A stretch of DNA of 64,000 nucleotides from Corynebacterium sp. HMSC08A12 (GTDB lineage: Bacteria; Actinomycetota; Actinomycetes; Mycobacteriales; Mycobacteriaceae): the NCBI RefSeq assembly GCF_001807485.1, contig NZ_KV789165.1, forward strand, positions 89,575 through 153,574. Reading direction: 5' to 3'. Numbering within the stretch: position 1 is the first letter of the stretch; each line of letters begins with the position of its first letter. Position numbers and translations under genes: made by a program. The notes under the pieces are model-generated. The model searched no databases. It was given only the letters and a program-made list of their open reading frames with translations, and was not told the DNA's origin. Shown one piece after another: positions 56,094-64,000 of the stretch.

Positions 56094-57148
56094 TACTTGG
56101 TTGCATCCTCCAATTGCTTGATCAGGGCATCGGCGTACTCGAAGTAATCCTGACCCTCATCGGGGGTTTCGTTGACGTTTACTACCTTAATGCCAGCTTC
56201 CTTGGCTGCGTCGGTCAGCTGTTCGGCAGCCGGGGTTTCCGACTGCTCGTTGGTGATGAGGATGTCGGCCTTCTTGTCCGTGATCAGCTGGCGGGTGGCC
56301 GCCAGATCTGCGGCGGAAGGCTCGGACTCGTTATTCACCGAGTGGGCAAAGCCCTCCGGGGTGATGTCCTTCAGCTCGGAATCGTCCACCAGCTCGGCGG
56401 CGACGGACTCGGTGAGGATGACGTTCTTGCCGCTCAGCTTCTCGATGCGCTGCTTCAGCTCGTCGGTCTTCTTAGTGACGTCCTCGTTGGATTCCGGGAT
56501 GTCGGAGTTGAGCTTGTGCAGCTCGGCGGAGAGCTTTTGCTCGAACTCAGAGACGACGTCCAGGTCGAACCAGACGTGGGGGTTGGCTCCACCGTGGTCG
56601 TGCCCCTCGTGACCGTGCTCGTCACCATGCTCATGGTCGTGCCCCTCGTGATCGTGCTCGTCGCCATGCTCGTGGTCGTGACCCTCGTGTTCATCGTGCC
56701 CGGCATCTTCGCCGTGCTCGTGGTCATGTCCGTGCTCGTGGTCGTGACCCTCGTCACCGTGGCCATCGCCGTGGTGGTGCGCCTCGGCCAGCGGCTGAGC
56801 CGTAACCAGCGGAGTGCCCTCCTCCACGTTGTCGGTCAGCCAGTTGTCGTAGCCCGCGCCGTTGGCGACTACGATGTCCGCGTCCTTAACCGCCGCGATG
56901 TCACGGGCAGTGGCCTCGTACTCGTGCGGGTCGTCGTCCTTGCTGCTGAGGATGGTGGTTACCTCAACGTCATCGTTCCCCTCGGTGATGGTTTCCGCGA
57001 TGCTGCCCCAGATGGACGTGGAGGCGACCAGCTTGATCTTGTCGCCGTCGGCGGCGGAATCTTCGGAGCCGCCGGCGCAGGCGGTCACGCCCAAAGCCAA
57101 CGTTGCGATACTAAACACTGCTGCGAAATTGGCAACCATTTTCTTCAT
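56093..57148 (-). CDS. znuA: zinc-binding lipoprotein of ABC transporter, His-rich
   Basis: 351 residues from ATG 57148. Lipobox ALGVTAC (Cys24), cluster A-1 fold with metal ligands at DPHEYE (His75), NPHVWFD (His191) and further His/Asp later. Residues about 124-186 are an almost pure His/Asp/Glu/Gly segment built on GHDHEHGDEH units (56591-56779), typical of zinc rather than manganese binders, and longer than many. A Zur-like box lies upstream. Confidence 0.93.
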   Translation of the reverse strand: MKKMVANFAAVFSIATLALGVTACAGGSEDSAADGDKIKLVASTSIWGSIAETITEGNDDVEVTTILSSKDDDPHEYEATARDIAAVKDADIVVANGAGYDNWLTDNVEEGTPLVTAQPLAEAHHHGDGHGDEGHDHEHGHDHEHGEDAGHDEHEGHDHEHGDEHDHEGHDHEHGDEHGHEGHDHGGANPHVWFDLDVVSEFEQKLSAELHKLNSDIPESNEDVTKKTDELKQRIEKLSGKNVILTESVAAELVDDSELKDITPEGFAHSVNNESEPSAADLAATRQLITDKKADILITNEQSETPAAEQLTDAAKEAGIKVVNVNETPDEGQDYFEYADALIKQLEDATK

Positions 57149-57169
57149 TCTTCCGAGGTTACTGGTCAC

Positions 57170-57184
57170 GAAAATGATCGTCAA
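57170..57184. promoter_or_regulatory. Zur-like box and znu promoter
   Basis: GAAAATGATCGTCAA resembles the Fur/Zur-type AATGAT core. On the minus strand TTGACG (57179-57184), 17 bases and TAACCT would form the znuA promoter, with the box covering the -35 and spacer. Confidence 0.5.
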
Positions 57185-57277
57185 TATGAAGGTGAAACAT
57201 CAACGGAACTCCACGGCAGGCCGGGGAAGGTGGCGTCAACCCCCAAGAAAAAAGGACCGGCGACTACCCTTAAGAGA

Positions 57278-58387
57278 ATGAACAGACCAGCACGGCGCGG
57301 CACCTTGGCCTCCATCGCGGCCGAACTGGGCGTTTCGCGCACCACGGTGTCCAATGCGTACAACCGCCCGGACCAGCTTTCGCCCGAGCTGCGCGACAAG
57401 ATCCTGCACGTCGCGGCGAAGGTCGGCTACCCAGGGCCAGACCCGATGGCACGCTCGCTACGTACGCGCCGGGCAGGGGCGATCGGCGTGCTGCTGACCG
57501 AAGAGCTGCCCTATGCGTTCGAAGACCAGGCCTCGCTGGAATTCGTCTCCGGTGTGTCGGTGAGCTGCGGATCGATGGACGCCTCCATGCTACTTATCCC
57601 GGCGGGTGTGGACGATAACCCCACCGCCGACCGCCCCGCGCAGCTAGTGAACCAGGCCAGCGTGGACGGATTCATCGTCTACTCCGTGGCGGTCGACGAC
57701 CCGTACCTGACCGCCGTGCGCAACCGTGGTCTGCCGACCGTGGTGTGTGACCAGCCCGCCGGAGTAGGTGACCCCTTCGTCGGGATCGACGACCGCGAGG
57801 CCATCAAGCCCGCCATCCGCGAACTCGTCGACGCAGGCCACCGCCACATCGGTGTGCTGTGCATCCGCCTGGACCGCACCCCGAACAACGGCCCGGTGAG
57901 CGACGAACGCATCCAGGGCGCGCACATGCACGTGCAGCGCTCGCGAGTGCTGGGAATCCTGGACGTGCTGGAGGAAGCCGGGATCTCGCAGGCACCCATC
58001 GTCGAACGGCACATCAACAATCCCCAGACCGCCTTCGAAGCAGCCCAGGAGCTGCTGACCAACCACCCCGAGCTCACCGCCGTCGCCTGCACCACCGATT
58101 CGCAGGCTCTCGGGGTGGTGCGCTACGCAGCTGAGCAGGGGATCGACGTACCGGGTCAGCTCTCTGTTACGGGCTTCGACGGTATTCCCGAAGCTATTGA
58201 CGCCCACATCACAACCGTCCGCCAACCCAGCAAAGACAAGGGACTGGAGAGCGGCAATATGCTTGCCGAGCTCATCGAACAGCGGCTGAGCGAAAACCCG
58301 GCCAAGCCCGCCCGCCGGGCAGCGGCGCCGAGCGTGCTGCTGGATACCGAGCTAATCCGCGGAACGTCCGTCGCGGCGCCGCAGTAG
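57278..58387 (+). CDS. LacI family transcriptional regulator
   Basis: 369 residues from ATG 57278. The LacI helix-turn-helix TLASIAAELGVSRTTVSNAYN lies at residues 8-28 and a periplasmic-binding-like ligand domain follows (SVTGFDGIPEA late). The frame is open far upstream through znuA antisense but that is not coding. TACCCT lies eight bases before the ATG, so the message could be leaderless. C. glutamicum has a LacI gene in the same spot between znu and otsB. The effector is unknown, though a sugar or trehalose link is natural. Overlaps otsB by 36 bp. Confidence 0.92.
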   Translation: MNRPARRGTLASIAAELGVSRTTVSNAYNRPDQLSPELRDKILHVAAKVGYPGPDPMARSLRTRRAGAIGVLLTEELPYAFEDQASLEFVSGVSVSCGSMDASMLLIPAGVDDNPTADRPAQLVNQASVDGFIVYSVAVDDPYLTAVRNRGLPTVVCDQPAGVGDPFVGIDDREAIKPAIRELVDAGHRHIGVLCIRLDRTPNNGPVSDERIQGAHMHVQRSRVLGILDVLEEAGISQAPIVERHINNPQTAFEAAQELLTNHPELTAVACTTDSQALGVVRYAAEQGIDVPGQLSVTGFDGIPEAIDAHITTVRQPSKDKGLESGNMLAELIEQRLSENPAKPARRAAAPSVLLDTELIRGTSVAAPQ

Positions 58388-59242
58388 ATCCTCCAGGAAG
58401 TCCCGGACGTCCTCCGGGGTGTCCAAGCGGTGCGTGGCGGAGGTCTCGCCGCCGCCGACGCGGATGCCGACGTCCGGGGCGGGCGCGGTAGCCGGCGGGG
58501 TGTCGTCAACGCCCGCGGAGTCTACGGTGGGGGAAACGGCGGCGGGGGAGTCTGCAGCAGGGGAGTAGTGCAGCGCGGAGAGCACCGTCTCGTCCGTCGT
58601 GTCATCCCCCGCGAACAGCACCCGCAGTTCCCGGCCGTGCTGGCGGGCATAGGCGCGGCGGAAATCCTCGATGTAGGAGCCCTTGGTGGTCTTATCCACC
58701 GCGACTTCCAGGATGTCCTTACCCCACGTCACGTGGGAAAGCTCGCTGGTGGCGGCGAAGTCCGCCAGGCGCTGATTCAGCTGCTCGGCCAGCTGCTTAT
58801 CCGGCACCAGGCGGGTGTGCAGCCCCACCGCCAGGGGCTTGGCCTCCACCCACGCGCCCTCGTGCTCAGCGGCGATGGTCTCCGCGTGGGAACGCAGCTC
58901 GCCCAGCCAGGACTGCTGCTCCGGGTTCAAATTCGCTGTGCCACCGTCGGCGGGTTCCGCGCCGTGGCTGCCGACCAGGCGCACCGGGCCGTGCGCGGGC
59001 AGCATCGTCGCATGCGCAAGCTGCTCCAAGTTGCGGCCGGAAATCACCATAGCCACCGTGTTCGGCAGCTTCGCCAGCCCCTCCAAAGCTTCCGTCGCGC
59101 CAGGCACGGCGTGCACCCCCGTTGGCTCGTCGGAGAAGTGGGCTAGGGTGCCGTCGAAATCCATCGCTACCAGTAGGTCTGGGGTGGCGGCCAGGCCGGA
59201 GAGGTCGGCGTCAGAAAGAAAGGGCAGTAACGAACCATCCAT
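58352..59242 (-). CDS. otsB: trehalose-6-phosphate phosphatase
   Basis: 296 residues from ATG 59242 with a GGAGGG ribosome-binding site ten bases upstream (frame opens at 59278). HAD motif DFDGTLAHF, VISGRNLEQL, LVGSHGAE, and FAGDDTTDETV near the end are all present. Together with OtsA it makes trehalose, an osmoprotectant and mycolate carrier. C-terminal Ala/Ser/Pro-rich segment interrupts the last part of the domain. Confidence 0.93.
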   Translation of the reverse strand: MDGSLLPFLSDADLSGLAATPDLLVAMDFDGTLAHFSDEPTGVHAVPGATEALEGLAKLPNTVAMVISGRNLEQLAHATMLPAHGPVRLVGSHGAEPADGGTANLNPEQQSWLGELRSHAETIAAEHEGAWVEAKPLAVGLHTRLVPDKQLAEQLNQRLADFAATSELSHVTWGKDILEVAVDKTTKGSYIEDFRRAYARQHGRELRVLFAGDDTTDETVLSALHYSPAADSPAAVSPTVDSAGVDDTPPATAPAPDVGIRVGGGETSATHRLDTPEDVRDFLEDLLRRRDGRSAD

Positions 59243-59246
59243 GCGC

Positions 59247-59729
59247 CTAACCCTCCTGCGGACCGCTAATGAACTCAACCGCCGGGACGGACTGCCAATC
59301 CTGCTTGTCCTCCGGCGCGGGCTGCTGCAGCTTCAGCGAATTATCGGAAGGGCGGGTGTAGGTGAGGTCCTGGTCGTTGAGGACGGACTTCAGGCGGTCG
59401 GCAGTGTCCTCGTCGCCCGGCAGGCACTGGGCGCCGTCGATGCGGGAGGAGGAAAAGTCGGTGATGTGTATGGACTCGTCCTTCCACTCCACGTTTCCGG
59501 TCAAGTGGACGCAGCCGCTGGCGCCGTTCAGCGATTCCATGCCGAAGATCAAGTAACTGCGGCCCTGCTGAGCCTCCGGCAGTAGGCCGCCACGCACGTC
59601 CGAATCGTAAATCGCCGAAACCTGCCATTGGGAGTTGCCCAGTGGCGCCTCCGAGTCGGAGCACGCCGAAAGACCGGCCACGGTTGCAGCGCTTAGACCA
59701 AGCGCGAGGAAACTAGCGGCACGGCGCAT
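59247..59729 (-). CDS. small secreted lipoprotein between otsA and otsB (META-like)
   Basis: 160 residues: signal peptide and lipobox AGLSAC (Cys about 23), then a beta-rich domain with one internal Cys pair (GCVHL, QCLPG). GNSQWQVSAI resembles the start of META/HslJ domains, but the match is weak. A hypothetical gene occupies this position in C. glutamicum too. It overlaps the otsA stop by one base and precedes otsB by 4 bp, so is translated with both. Function unknown. Confidence 0.8.
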   Translation of the reverse strand: MRRAASFLALGLSAATVAGLSACSDSEAPLGNSQWQVSAIYDSDVRGGLLPEAQQGRSYLIFGMESLNGASGCVHLTGNVEWKDESIHITDFSSSRIDGAQCLPGDEDTADRLKSVLNDQDLTYTRPSDNSLKLQQPAPEDKQDWQSVPAVEFISGPQEG

Positions 59730-61195
59730 TATTCAACCTCCCGCAGCTGCTGTAAAAACGCATCGGCCCAACGGTTTACGTCGTGATCCTGCAGGTGCTC
59801 CCACATCTGGCGCATGCGGCGAATCTTATTCGCAGGCTCGTCCTCGATGGCCAGCTGCAGCGCGTCGGCGATGGAATCGACATCGTGCGGATTGCACAGG
59901 TACGCCTGCACCAGCTGGGTCGCCGCGCCCGCGAACTCCGAGAGCACCAGTGCCCCTGAACCATCCGAGTGGCAGGCCACATACTCCTTAGCCACCAGGT
60001 TCATGCCATCCTTCAGCGGGGTGATCAGCATGACGTCCGCCGCGGTGTACAGCGCCACGATCTGCTCGAACGGTAGGCCGGAGTGCATGTAGTGGATCAG
60101 CGAACGCCCCAGGCTGCCGTGGTTGCCGTTGATGCGGGAAACGATGGCCTCTACCTGCTGGCGGGTGCGCCGATAATCATCCAGGCGCTCGCGCGACGGG
60201 GTGGCGACCTGCACCATGGCCACGTCTTCCGGAGCCAGGCGGCCGGAGTCCAAGAGGAACTCGATGGCCTCTAGCCGATGCTGGATGCCCTTGGTGTAGT
60301 CCAGGCGATCCACGCCCGCGATCAGTACTTTCGGATTGCCCAGGCGGGCTCGCAGTTCGCTGGCCTGGGCCAGCACGTCCGGCTGATTGGCCTGCGCGTT
60401 TACCTTCGCGGAGTCGATGGAAATGGGGAACACTCCCACCTTGACCTGGCGGCCAGAATCCAGCGTGACGGTGCCGACCACCTGCGCTTCCTCCGGCAGG
60501 CGGGCGCCGCGCAGGAAGTTCGCGGACTCGGAATCGTCCACGATCTGCACCGAATAATCCATGGCCCGCAGCGCCACCATGAAGTTCCGCGCGGAATCCT
60601 GGGTGTGAAAGCCCACCACGTCCGCGCCCAGCGTGCCGTCCAACACCTGGCGGCGCCACGGCAGCTGACGGAAAAGCTCCGGGGCGGGGAAGGGGATGTG
60701 CAGGAAGAAGCCGATGCAGACATCGTCGCGTAGTTCGCGTAGCTGCCCGGGAACCAGGTGCAGCTGATAATCCTGCACCCAGACGGTTGCGTTCTGCGCG
60801 GCCGTATCCGCCGCCGCCTGGGCAAAGCGCTGATTAACCTGCTGATAGCGTTCCCACCAGCGCTTATCGTAAGTGGGATGCACGATCAGGTCGTGGTACA
60901 GGGGCCACAGGGTGGCATTGGAAAAACCCTCGTAGAACTGCGCGAAATCCTGCGCGTCCAGGTTCACCGGAACCATCTGGATGCCGGCTTCCTCCGGCGC
61001 GGGCATATCCTCGGCCGCGACCTCGTCCGTTGCCCCCGGCCAGCCGATCCACGCGCCGCGGTTGGATTCCAGCACCGGCTTCAGCGCGGTGACCAGCCCA
61101 CCCGGAGAAGGAACCCACGTGACCTCCCCGGTGGAGCTATCCACGTTGCGGTCGACGGGAAGGCGATTGGCGACAACCAGAAAATCGGACTGCAT
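59729..61195 (-). CDS. otsA: trehalose-6-phosphate synthase
   Basis: 488 residues from ATG 61195. GT20 features: VVANRLPVDR at the N-terminus, WVQDYQLHLVPGQLRE, GFFLHIPFPAPELFRQLPWR, GVDRLDYTKGIQHRL and GMNLVAKEYVACH. Makes trehalose 6-phosphate from UDP-glucose and glucose 6-phosphate. First gene of the otsA-lipoprotein-otsB unit. Confidence 0.95.
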   Translation of the reverse strand: MQSDFLVVANRLPVDRNVDSSTGEVTWVPSPGGLVTALKPVLESNRGAWIGWPGATDEVAAEDMPAPEEAGIQMVPVNLDAQDFAQFYEGFSNATLWPLYHDLIVHPTYDKRWWERYQQVNQRFAQAAADTAAQNATVWVQDYQLHLVPGQLRELRDDVCIGFFLHIPFPAPELFRQLPWRRQVLDGTLGADVVGFHTQDSARNFMVALRAMDYSVQIVDDSESANFLRGARLPEEAQVVGTVTLDSGRQVKVGVFPISIDSAKVNAQANQPDVLAQASELRARLGNPKVLIAGVDRLDYTKGIQHRLEAIEFLLDSGRLAPEDVAMVQVATPSRERLDDYRRTRQQVEAIVSRINGNHGSLGRSLIHYMHSGLPFEQIVALYTAADVMLITPLKDGMNLVAKEYVACHSDGSGALVLSEFAGAATQLVQAYLCNPHDVDSIADALQLAIEDEPANKIRRMRQMWEHLQDHDVNRWADAFLQQLREVE

Positions 61196-61241
61196 GTGTA
61201 TCACCCGTGTCGGTGCAATTAGGCGGTTTATTCGCTACGTG

Positions 61242-61649
61242 CTACTCGCTAGCCTTAGTGGCCTTCTTCGCCGTCTTCTTAGTGGTTTTCTTTGCGGCCT
61301 TCTTGGTGGTCTTCTTCGTAGACTTCTTGGCGGCCTTCTTGGTCGTCTTTTTCGCGGCCTTCTTGGTGGTCTTCTTCGTCGACTTCTTGGCAGTCTTCTT
61401 TGCGGCCTTCTTGGTGGTCTTGCGGGTGGACTTCTTGGCCTCCTGCTCCGCCTCCTCGAGCTCGGCAACCACGCGGCGGTGGATCAGACCCTCCGGCTCC
61501 ACGCCCAGCATGCACATCAGCGTTGCAGCGTCGAGGAAGTCCTCGGAGAAGGTCGCGACGATGCGCTGCGCTGCCTGTGCGGTTTCCGCTTCTACCGCGT
61601 GCAGGGATTCATTGTTGGCGGAACGGTTGTCGGTGACCTTCGGAGGCAC
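61242..61649 (-). CDS. lysine-rich histone-H1-like protein
   Basis: 135 residues. The N-terminal half is a helical, mixed-charge domain (TAQAAQRIVATFSEDFLDAA); from about residue 70 the sequence is KKAAKKTTKK-type repeats to the end. This resembles histone H1-like nucleoid proteins and the tails of mycobacterial HupB, implying DNA or RNA binding. GTG start with a weak ribosome-binding site; 46 bp from the otsA start on the same strand, so could be cotranscribed with the trehalose genes. Confidence 0.82.
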   Translation of the reverse strand: MPPKVTDNRSANNESLHAVEAETAQAAQRIVATFSEDFLDAATLMCMLGVEPEGLIHRRVVAELEEAEQEAKKSTRKTTKKAAKKTAKKSTKKTTKKAAKKTTKKAAKKSTKKTTKKAAKKTTKKTAKKATKASE

Positions 61650-61719
61650 GAGCCTGACCCCATTTCTACAAAGTCGACGTACGGAACTTTAAGTCTCAAC
61701 TTTAAATATTTTACGCGAT

Positions 61720-63312
61720 TTAGTGTTCGCTCGTGCCCGTCGGGTGGTCTTCGGACTGTTCTTCGCCCTCCGCCGCGCGCATCTCGCTATCCAGCTGCCA
61801 CGTACTCTTCGACGCGCTCTTGCGGCGCCTACGCCAGTGCAGGGGCTGGCGCACCCGTCCGTCGGCGCCCATCCGGGGCTTGTTCTGGTTCGTCCGTCGG
61901 GGATCCACGCGGGGGCGCCGCAACTGCTGGTAACGGTGCAGGATGCGGGGGCGGCGAATGCGGCGGGCGATCCACTCGCCCAGTACCACGCCCGCAGCCA
62001 GCGCGGTCGCGGTTGTCAGCGCGAGGCCCAGGTTGGACATACCGACGACGAATTGGTCGTTGAGGACGGAGCTCATGCCCCGGTACAGTGCCAGGCCGGG
62101 CAGGAACGGGGTGATGCCCGCGGCAGCGGTGATCTGCGGGGGAATCATGTAGCGACGGGAAAGCAGACCACCGGCCAGGCCGACGACCAGGGCGGCCATT
62201 GCGGTGCCGAAGGTGCCGGGCCAGTTGAGCACGTTCGTCACACTGAACAGCGCCAGCGAGGCGATTAAGGCCGTCAGGCTGGCGACCACGGTGGCGCGTC
62301 GCTCGCAGAAGCAGGCGCTGCAGAAGAATGCCGTGGCCACAGCGCCCGAGATGATCTGAATGGTCACCGACCCCAGCACGCCCGAGGTATGAGTCGTATC
62401 CAGCGGTGGCAGGGTAATGCCCATGACGGCCATCGTCTGAATACCGGCAGCAATGCCGGTAATGATGCCGCCGGTCTGCAGAACCGTCTCATAGAAACGT
62501 GCAGCGGAGGTGACCGGGGCGCCCGTTATGCCGTCCTGTAGCGCCTGGACCAGGGTCAACCCCGCGAGCAGGGCGACAATAGAAGAACCAATAATCAACG
62601 AGGGCGGCAGGTAGAAATCGATCCGATCCGCAATCGAATACGTCACCGCCGCCGGGATCACCGCCGCAAAACCGCCGAGGACGTTCTGGAAGAACAGCGG
62701 CAGGGACTTCGAGGCCAGCCAGGCGTTGGCAAACATGGTGAAGATCGTGGTGATGCCAGCAACAATCGCCACGGCCCAACCGCCGCCGAGAAGCAGGGCG
62801 ACGGCAGCGGCGAACCCACCCCAGCTGGCCAGCGCGTAGCGGTTGCGGTAGGGCAGTAGGGAAGTTTCAATGTCGAAGAGGATCTTCTGCGCCATCTCCA
62901 GGGGGGTGGCGCCTGCGACGATCGAACGGATGAGGCGGTCGACCTCAGTGATGCGGGAGAAATCCGTCGAAAGCTGCCGCACCACGCGGAACATGTTCGT
63001 CGGCGGGGTGTTTTCGTTGAAGCGCGAGTAGACGTAGATCGTGTTCAACGTGATGTCGACGTGCGTATTGTTCAGGCCGTAGGCACTCATGATGCTTCGG
63101 ATCTGCGCCTTCGCATCCGAATTGCTGGTGCCCGCGGTGAGGAGCTGGTCGCCGATGCGGCTGGCCAGGTCCATCACTGCGTGGATCTTCACAGGATCGG
63201 AAAGATCCACCGGCGCCAAAGGAGATGGCGGCGGCGCTAAGCGGATAGCATCGATCGTTGCCCTGTTGCCGGAAAACAGCAGGTCAGAGCCCTTCCTCAA
63301 TGCCTTCGACAT
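61720..63312 (-). CDS. thrE: threonine/serine exporter ThrE
   Basis: 530 residues from ATG 63312 (frame opens at 63339). The cytosolic N-terminal domain includes APPPSPLAPVDLSD and TSNSDAKAQIRSIMSAYGLN, and VTLNTI-like strands as in C. glutamicum ThrE; ten transmembrane helices follow, with VQALQDGITGAPVTSAARF in between. The C-terminus is Arg/Lys-rich and cytosolic. Exports threonine and serine driven by proton motive force. Confidence 0.95.
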   Translation of the reverse strand: MSKALRKGSDLLFSGNRATIDAIRLAPPPSPLAPVDLSDPVKIHAVMDLASRIGDQLLTAGTSNSDAKAQIRSIMSAYGLNNTHVDITLNTIYVYSRFNENTPPTNMFRVVRQLSTDFSRITEVDRLIRSIVAGATPLEMAQKILFDIETSLLPYRNRYALASWGGFAAAVALLLGGGWAVAIVAGITTIFTMFANAWLASKSLPLFFQNVLGGFAAVIPAAVTYSIADRIDFYLPPSLIIGSSIVALLAGLTLVQALQDGITGAPVTSAARFYETVLQTGGIITGIAAGIQTMAVMGITLPPLDTTHTSGVLGSVTIQIISGAVATAFFCSACFCERRATVVASLTALIASLALFSVTNVLNWPGTFGTAMAALVVGLAGGLLSRRYMIPPQITAAAGITPFLPGLALYRGMSSVLNDQFVVGMSNLGLALTTATALAAGVVLGEWIARRIRRPRILHRYQQLRRPRVDPRRTNQNKPRMGADGRVRQPLHWRRRRKSASKSTWQLDSEMRAAEGEEQSEDHPTGTSEH

Positions 63313-63509
63313 GAAACTAGACACTCCCACACCGTACATCGGGGCTAGGGAGATTTCACAAGAGCCTGTTCCCCCAGGTGGGATGGGGTGCTGCGGGGAA
63401 GTTTTACTGTTCGCAGGTGTGGCTTGCTAGGCTTGGAAAGTCCATCGCCTGCGGGTGAGCCCCCCGGTCGTCGCCGGTTGCTAGAGCTCGCGTTGGAAGG
63501 TGGATCAGT

Positions 63510-63582
63510 GCTGGAGTGGCGCAATCGGTAGCGCAACGGTCTTGTAAACCGTAGGTTGCGAGTTCAAGTCTCGTCTCCAGCT
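63510..63582 (+). tRNA. tRNA-Thr (anticodon TGT)
   Basis: 73 bases. Acceptor GCTGGAG/CTCCAGC, D stem GCGC/GCGC, anticodon stem ACGGT/ACCGT around CTTGTAA with TGT, and GTTCAAG in the T loop all fold without mismatches. CCA is not encoded. Confidence 0.95.
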
Positions 63583-63695
63583 CACCTCGCGCCCAGGGAA
63601 TTCGCCCGCTTATCGTGGCGGCGGAACCCCTGGTGCTAGAGTATTCGACAGCACGTGGCGGGCTGTACTGATGCAACCCCCCGTGTGCTGGAACT

Positions 63696-63766
63696 GCCGG
63701 CGTAGTTTAGTGGTAGAACATCAGCTTCCCAAGCTGAGAGTGCGAGTTCGATTCTCGTCGCCGGCT
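63696..63766 (+). tRNA. tRNA-Gly (anticodon CCC)
   Basis: 71 bases. Acceptor GCCGGCG/CGCCGGC, anticodon stem TCAGC/GCTGA around TTCCCAA giving anticodon CCC, and T-loop GTTCGAT. CCA not encoded. An insertion sequence end begins seven bases downstream. Confidence 0.95.
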
Positions 63767-63772
63767 CAAATT

Positions 63773-64000
63773 TGTCATGAGTCGCGACATAGTTGACACT
63801 TCAGTCGCGACATCATGGACAAACCGGCGTCTCGGTTTTTCTTTTCCGGGGCGCCGTTTTCGCTTTTAGGTCAGGGGTGGCTGGCCTTTCTTCCAATAAG
63901 GTTTTTGGTAATTGCGAGACGTATCGATGTAGTGCTCGGTGATAATCTCGCCGGTTTCTTTTAACGAAGTGGTGACATGGTTGTCGGTGATGACCATAAG
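63773..64000 (-). mobile_element. right end of an IS481-like insertion sequence
   Basis: From TGTCATGAGTCGCGACAT at 63773 onward the sequence differs in character from the tRNA region and contains the transposase C-terminus on the minus strand. AGTCGCGACAT occurs twice (63780-63790 and 63803-63813), as in ends with subterminal repeats. The other end lies beyond the window. Confidence 0.65.
63866..64000 (-). CDS. IS481-family transposase, C-terminal fragment (5' outside window)
   Basis: 44 codons ending at the stop 63866-63868. The peptide includes HVTTSLKETGEIITEHYID and TSRNYQKPYWKKGQPP, the same layout as the IS481 transposase tail (a TGE turn followed by a basic, aromatic DxxRDYQ-like stretch). 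Whether the gene is intact cannot be judged because the rest lies outside. Confidence 0.7.
   Translation of the reverse strand, partial: LMVITDNHVTTSLKETGEIITEHYIDTSRNYQKPYWKKGQPPLT

Noticed and set aside
56591..56779. Repetitive tract considered as a CRISPR-like array
   Set aside because: It is an in-frame His/Asp-rich coding repeat without spacers.
56114..57277. Open frame extending the LacI regulator upstream across znuA
   Set aside because: It is antisense to the His-rich lipoprotein gene; the helix-turn-helix begins only after ATG 57278.
61242..61440. Repetitive tract considered as a repeat array
   Set aside because: It encodes lysine-rich repeats in frame and has no unique spacers.

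Overview
The window is a GC-rich actinobacterial chromosome segment with an overall gene order (ftsH-folE-folP-folB-folK-panC-panD-lysS-clpC, then mutY / carbonic anhydrase / radA / lpqE-like / carD-ispD-ispF / cysS / rlmB, then zinc ABC / LacI / otsB-otsA / thrE) that is typical of Corynebacteriales. HtaA-domain heme proteins, HmuO-type heme oxygenase, ThrE, DtxR-like boxes and the otsA-small lipoprotein-otsB-LacI-znuABC order point to Corynebacterium. The lipid genes (two acyl-CoA dehydrogenases, an acyl-CoA ligase, a secreted lipase) would fit a lipophilic species of the C. jeikeium type, but the species cannot be fixed from the sequence alone.

Layout. 1-8104: 3' part of ftsH and a tight folate operon (folE, folP, folB, folK) running through two membrane proteins and a DUF2520-like protein into panC. 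8129-13760: a galactose block (aldose epimerase, sodium/solute symporter with a small membrane partner, galT, galK) lying between panC and panD. 13895-17346: panD, an opposite-strand lipoprotein, and lysS. 17347-29359: lipid and stress genes (paired acyl-CoA dehydrogenases, thiD, fadD, clpC, secreted lipase, BrnQ-like carrier). 29496-36425: conserved housekeeping cluster (mutY, carbonic anhydrase, membrane-anchored protein, radA, LpqE-like lipoprotein, carD, ispD, ispF). 36504-39002: an uncharacterised three-gene ABC transporter with its own promoter. 38992-41853: FAH-family enzyme, cysS and a membrane protein. 41951-49760: an apparently iron-regulated heme acquisition locus (HtaA protein, hmuTUV, HtaB, hmuO, third HtaA-domain protein) inserted between cysS and rlmB. 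49964-54370: rlmB, a TetR/membrane-protein pair, a type B carboxylesterase. 54457-63312: zinc ABC transporter, LacI regulator, trehalose OtsA/OtsB, a lysine-rich histone-H1-like protein and ThrE. 63510-64000: tRNA-Thr, tRNA-Gly and the end of an IS481-type insertion sequence running off the window.

The main points for follow-up are the orphan ABC system at 36504-39002, an apparent reciprocal Tyr/His exchange of heme-pocket residues in the third HtaA-domain protein, a 128-bp element bounded by perfect 21-bp inverted repeats upstream of thiD, six or more degenerate 14-bp tandem repeats filling the 5' leader of fadD, and the absence of disA from its usual place after radA. No CRISPR array, rRNA or prophage is visible.
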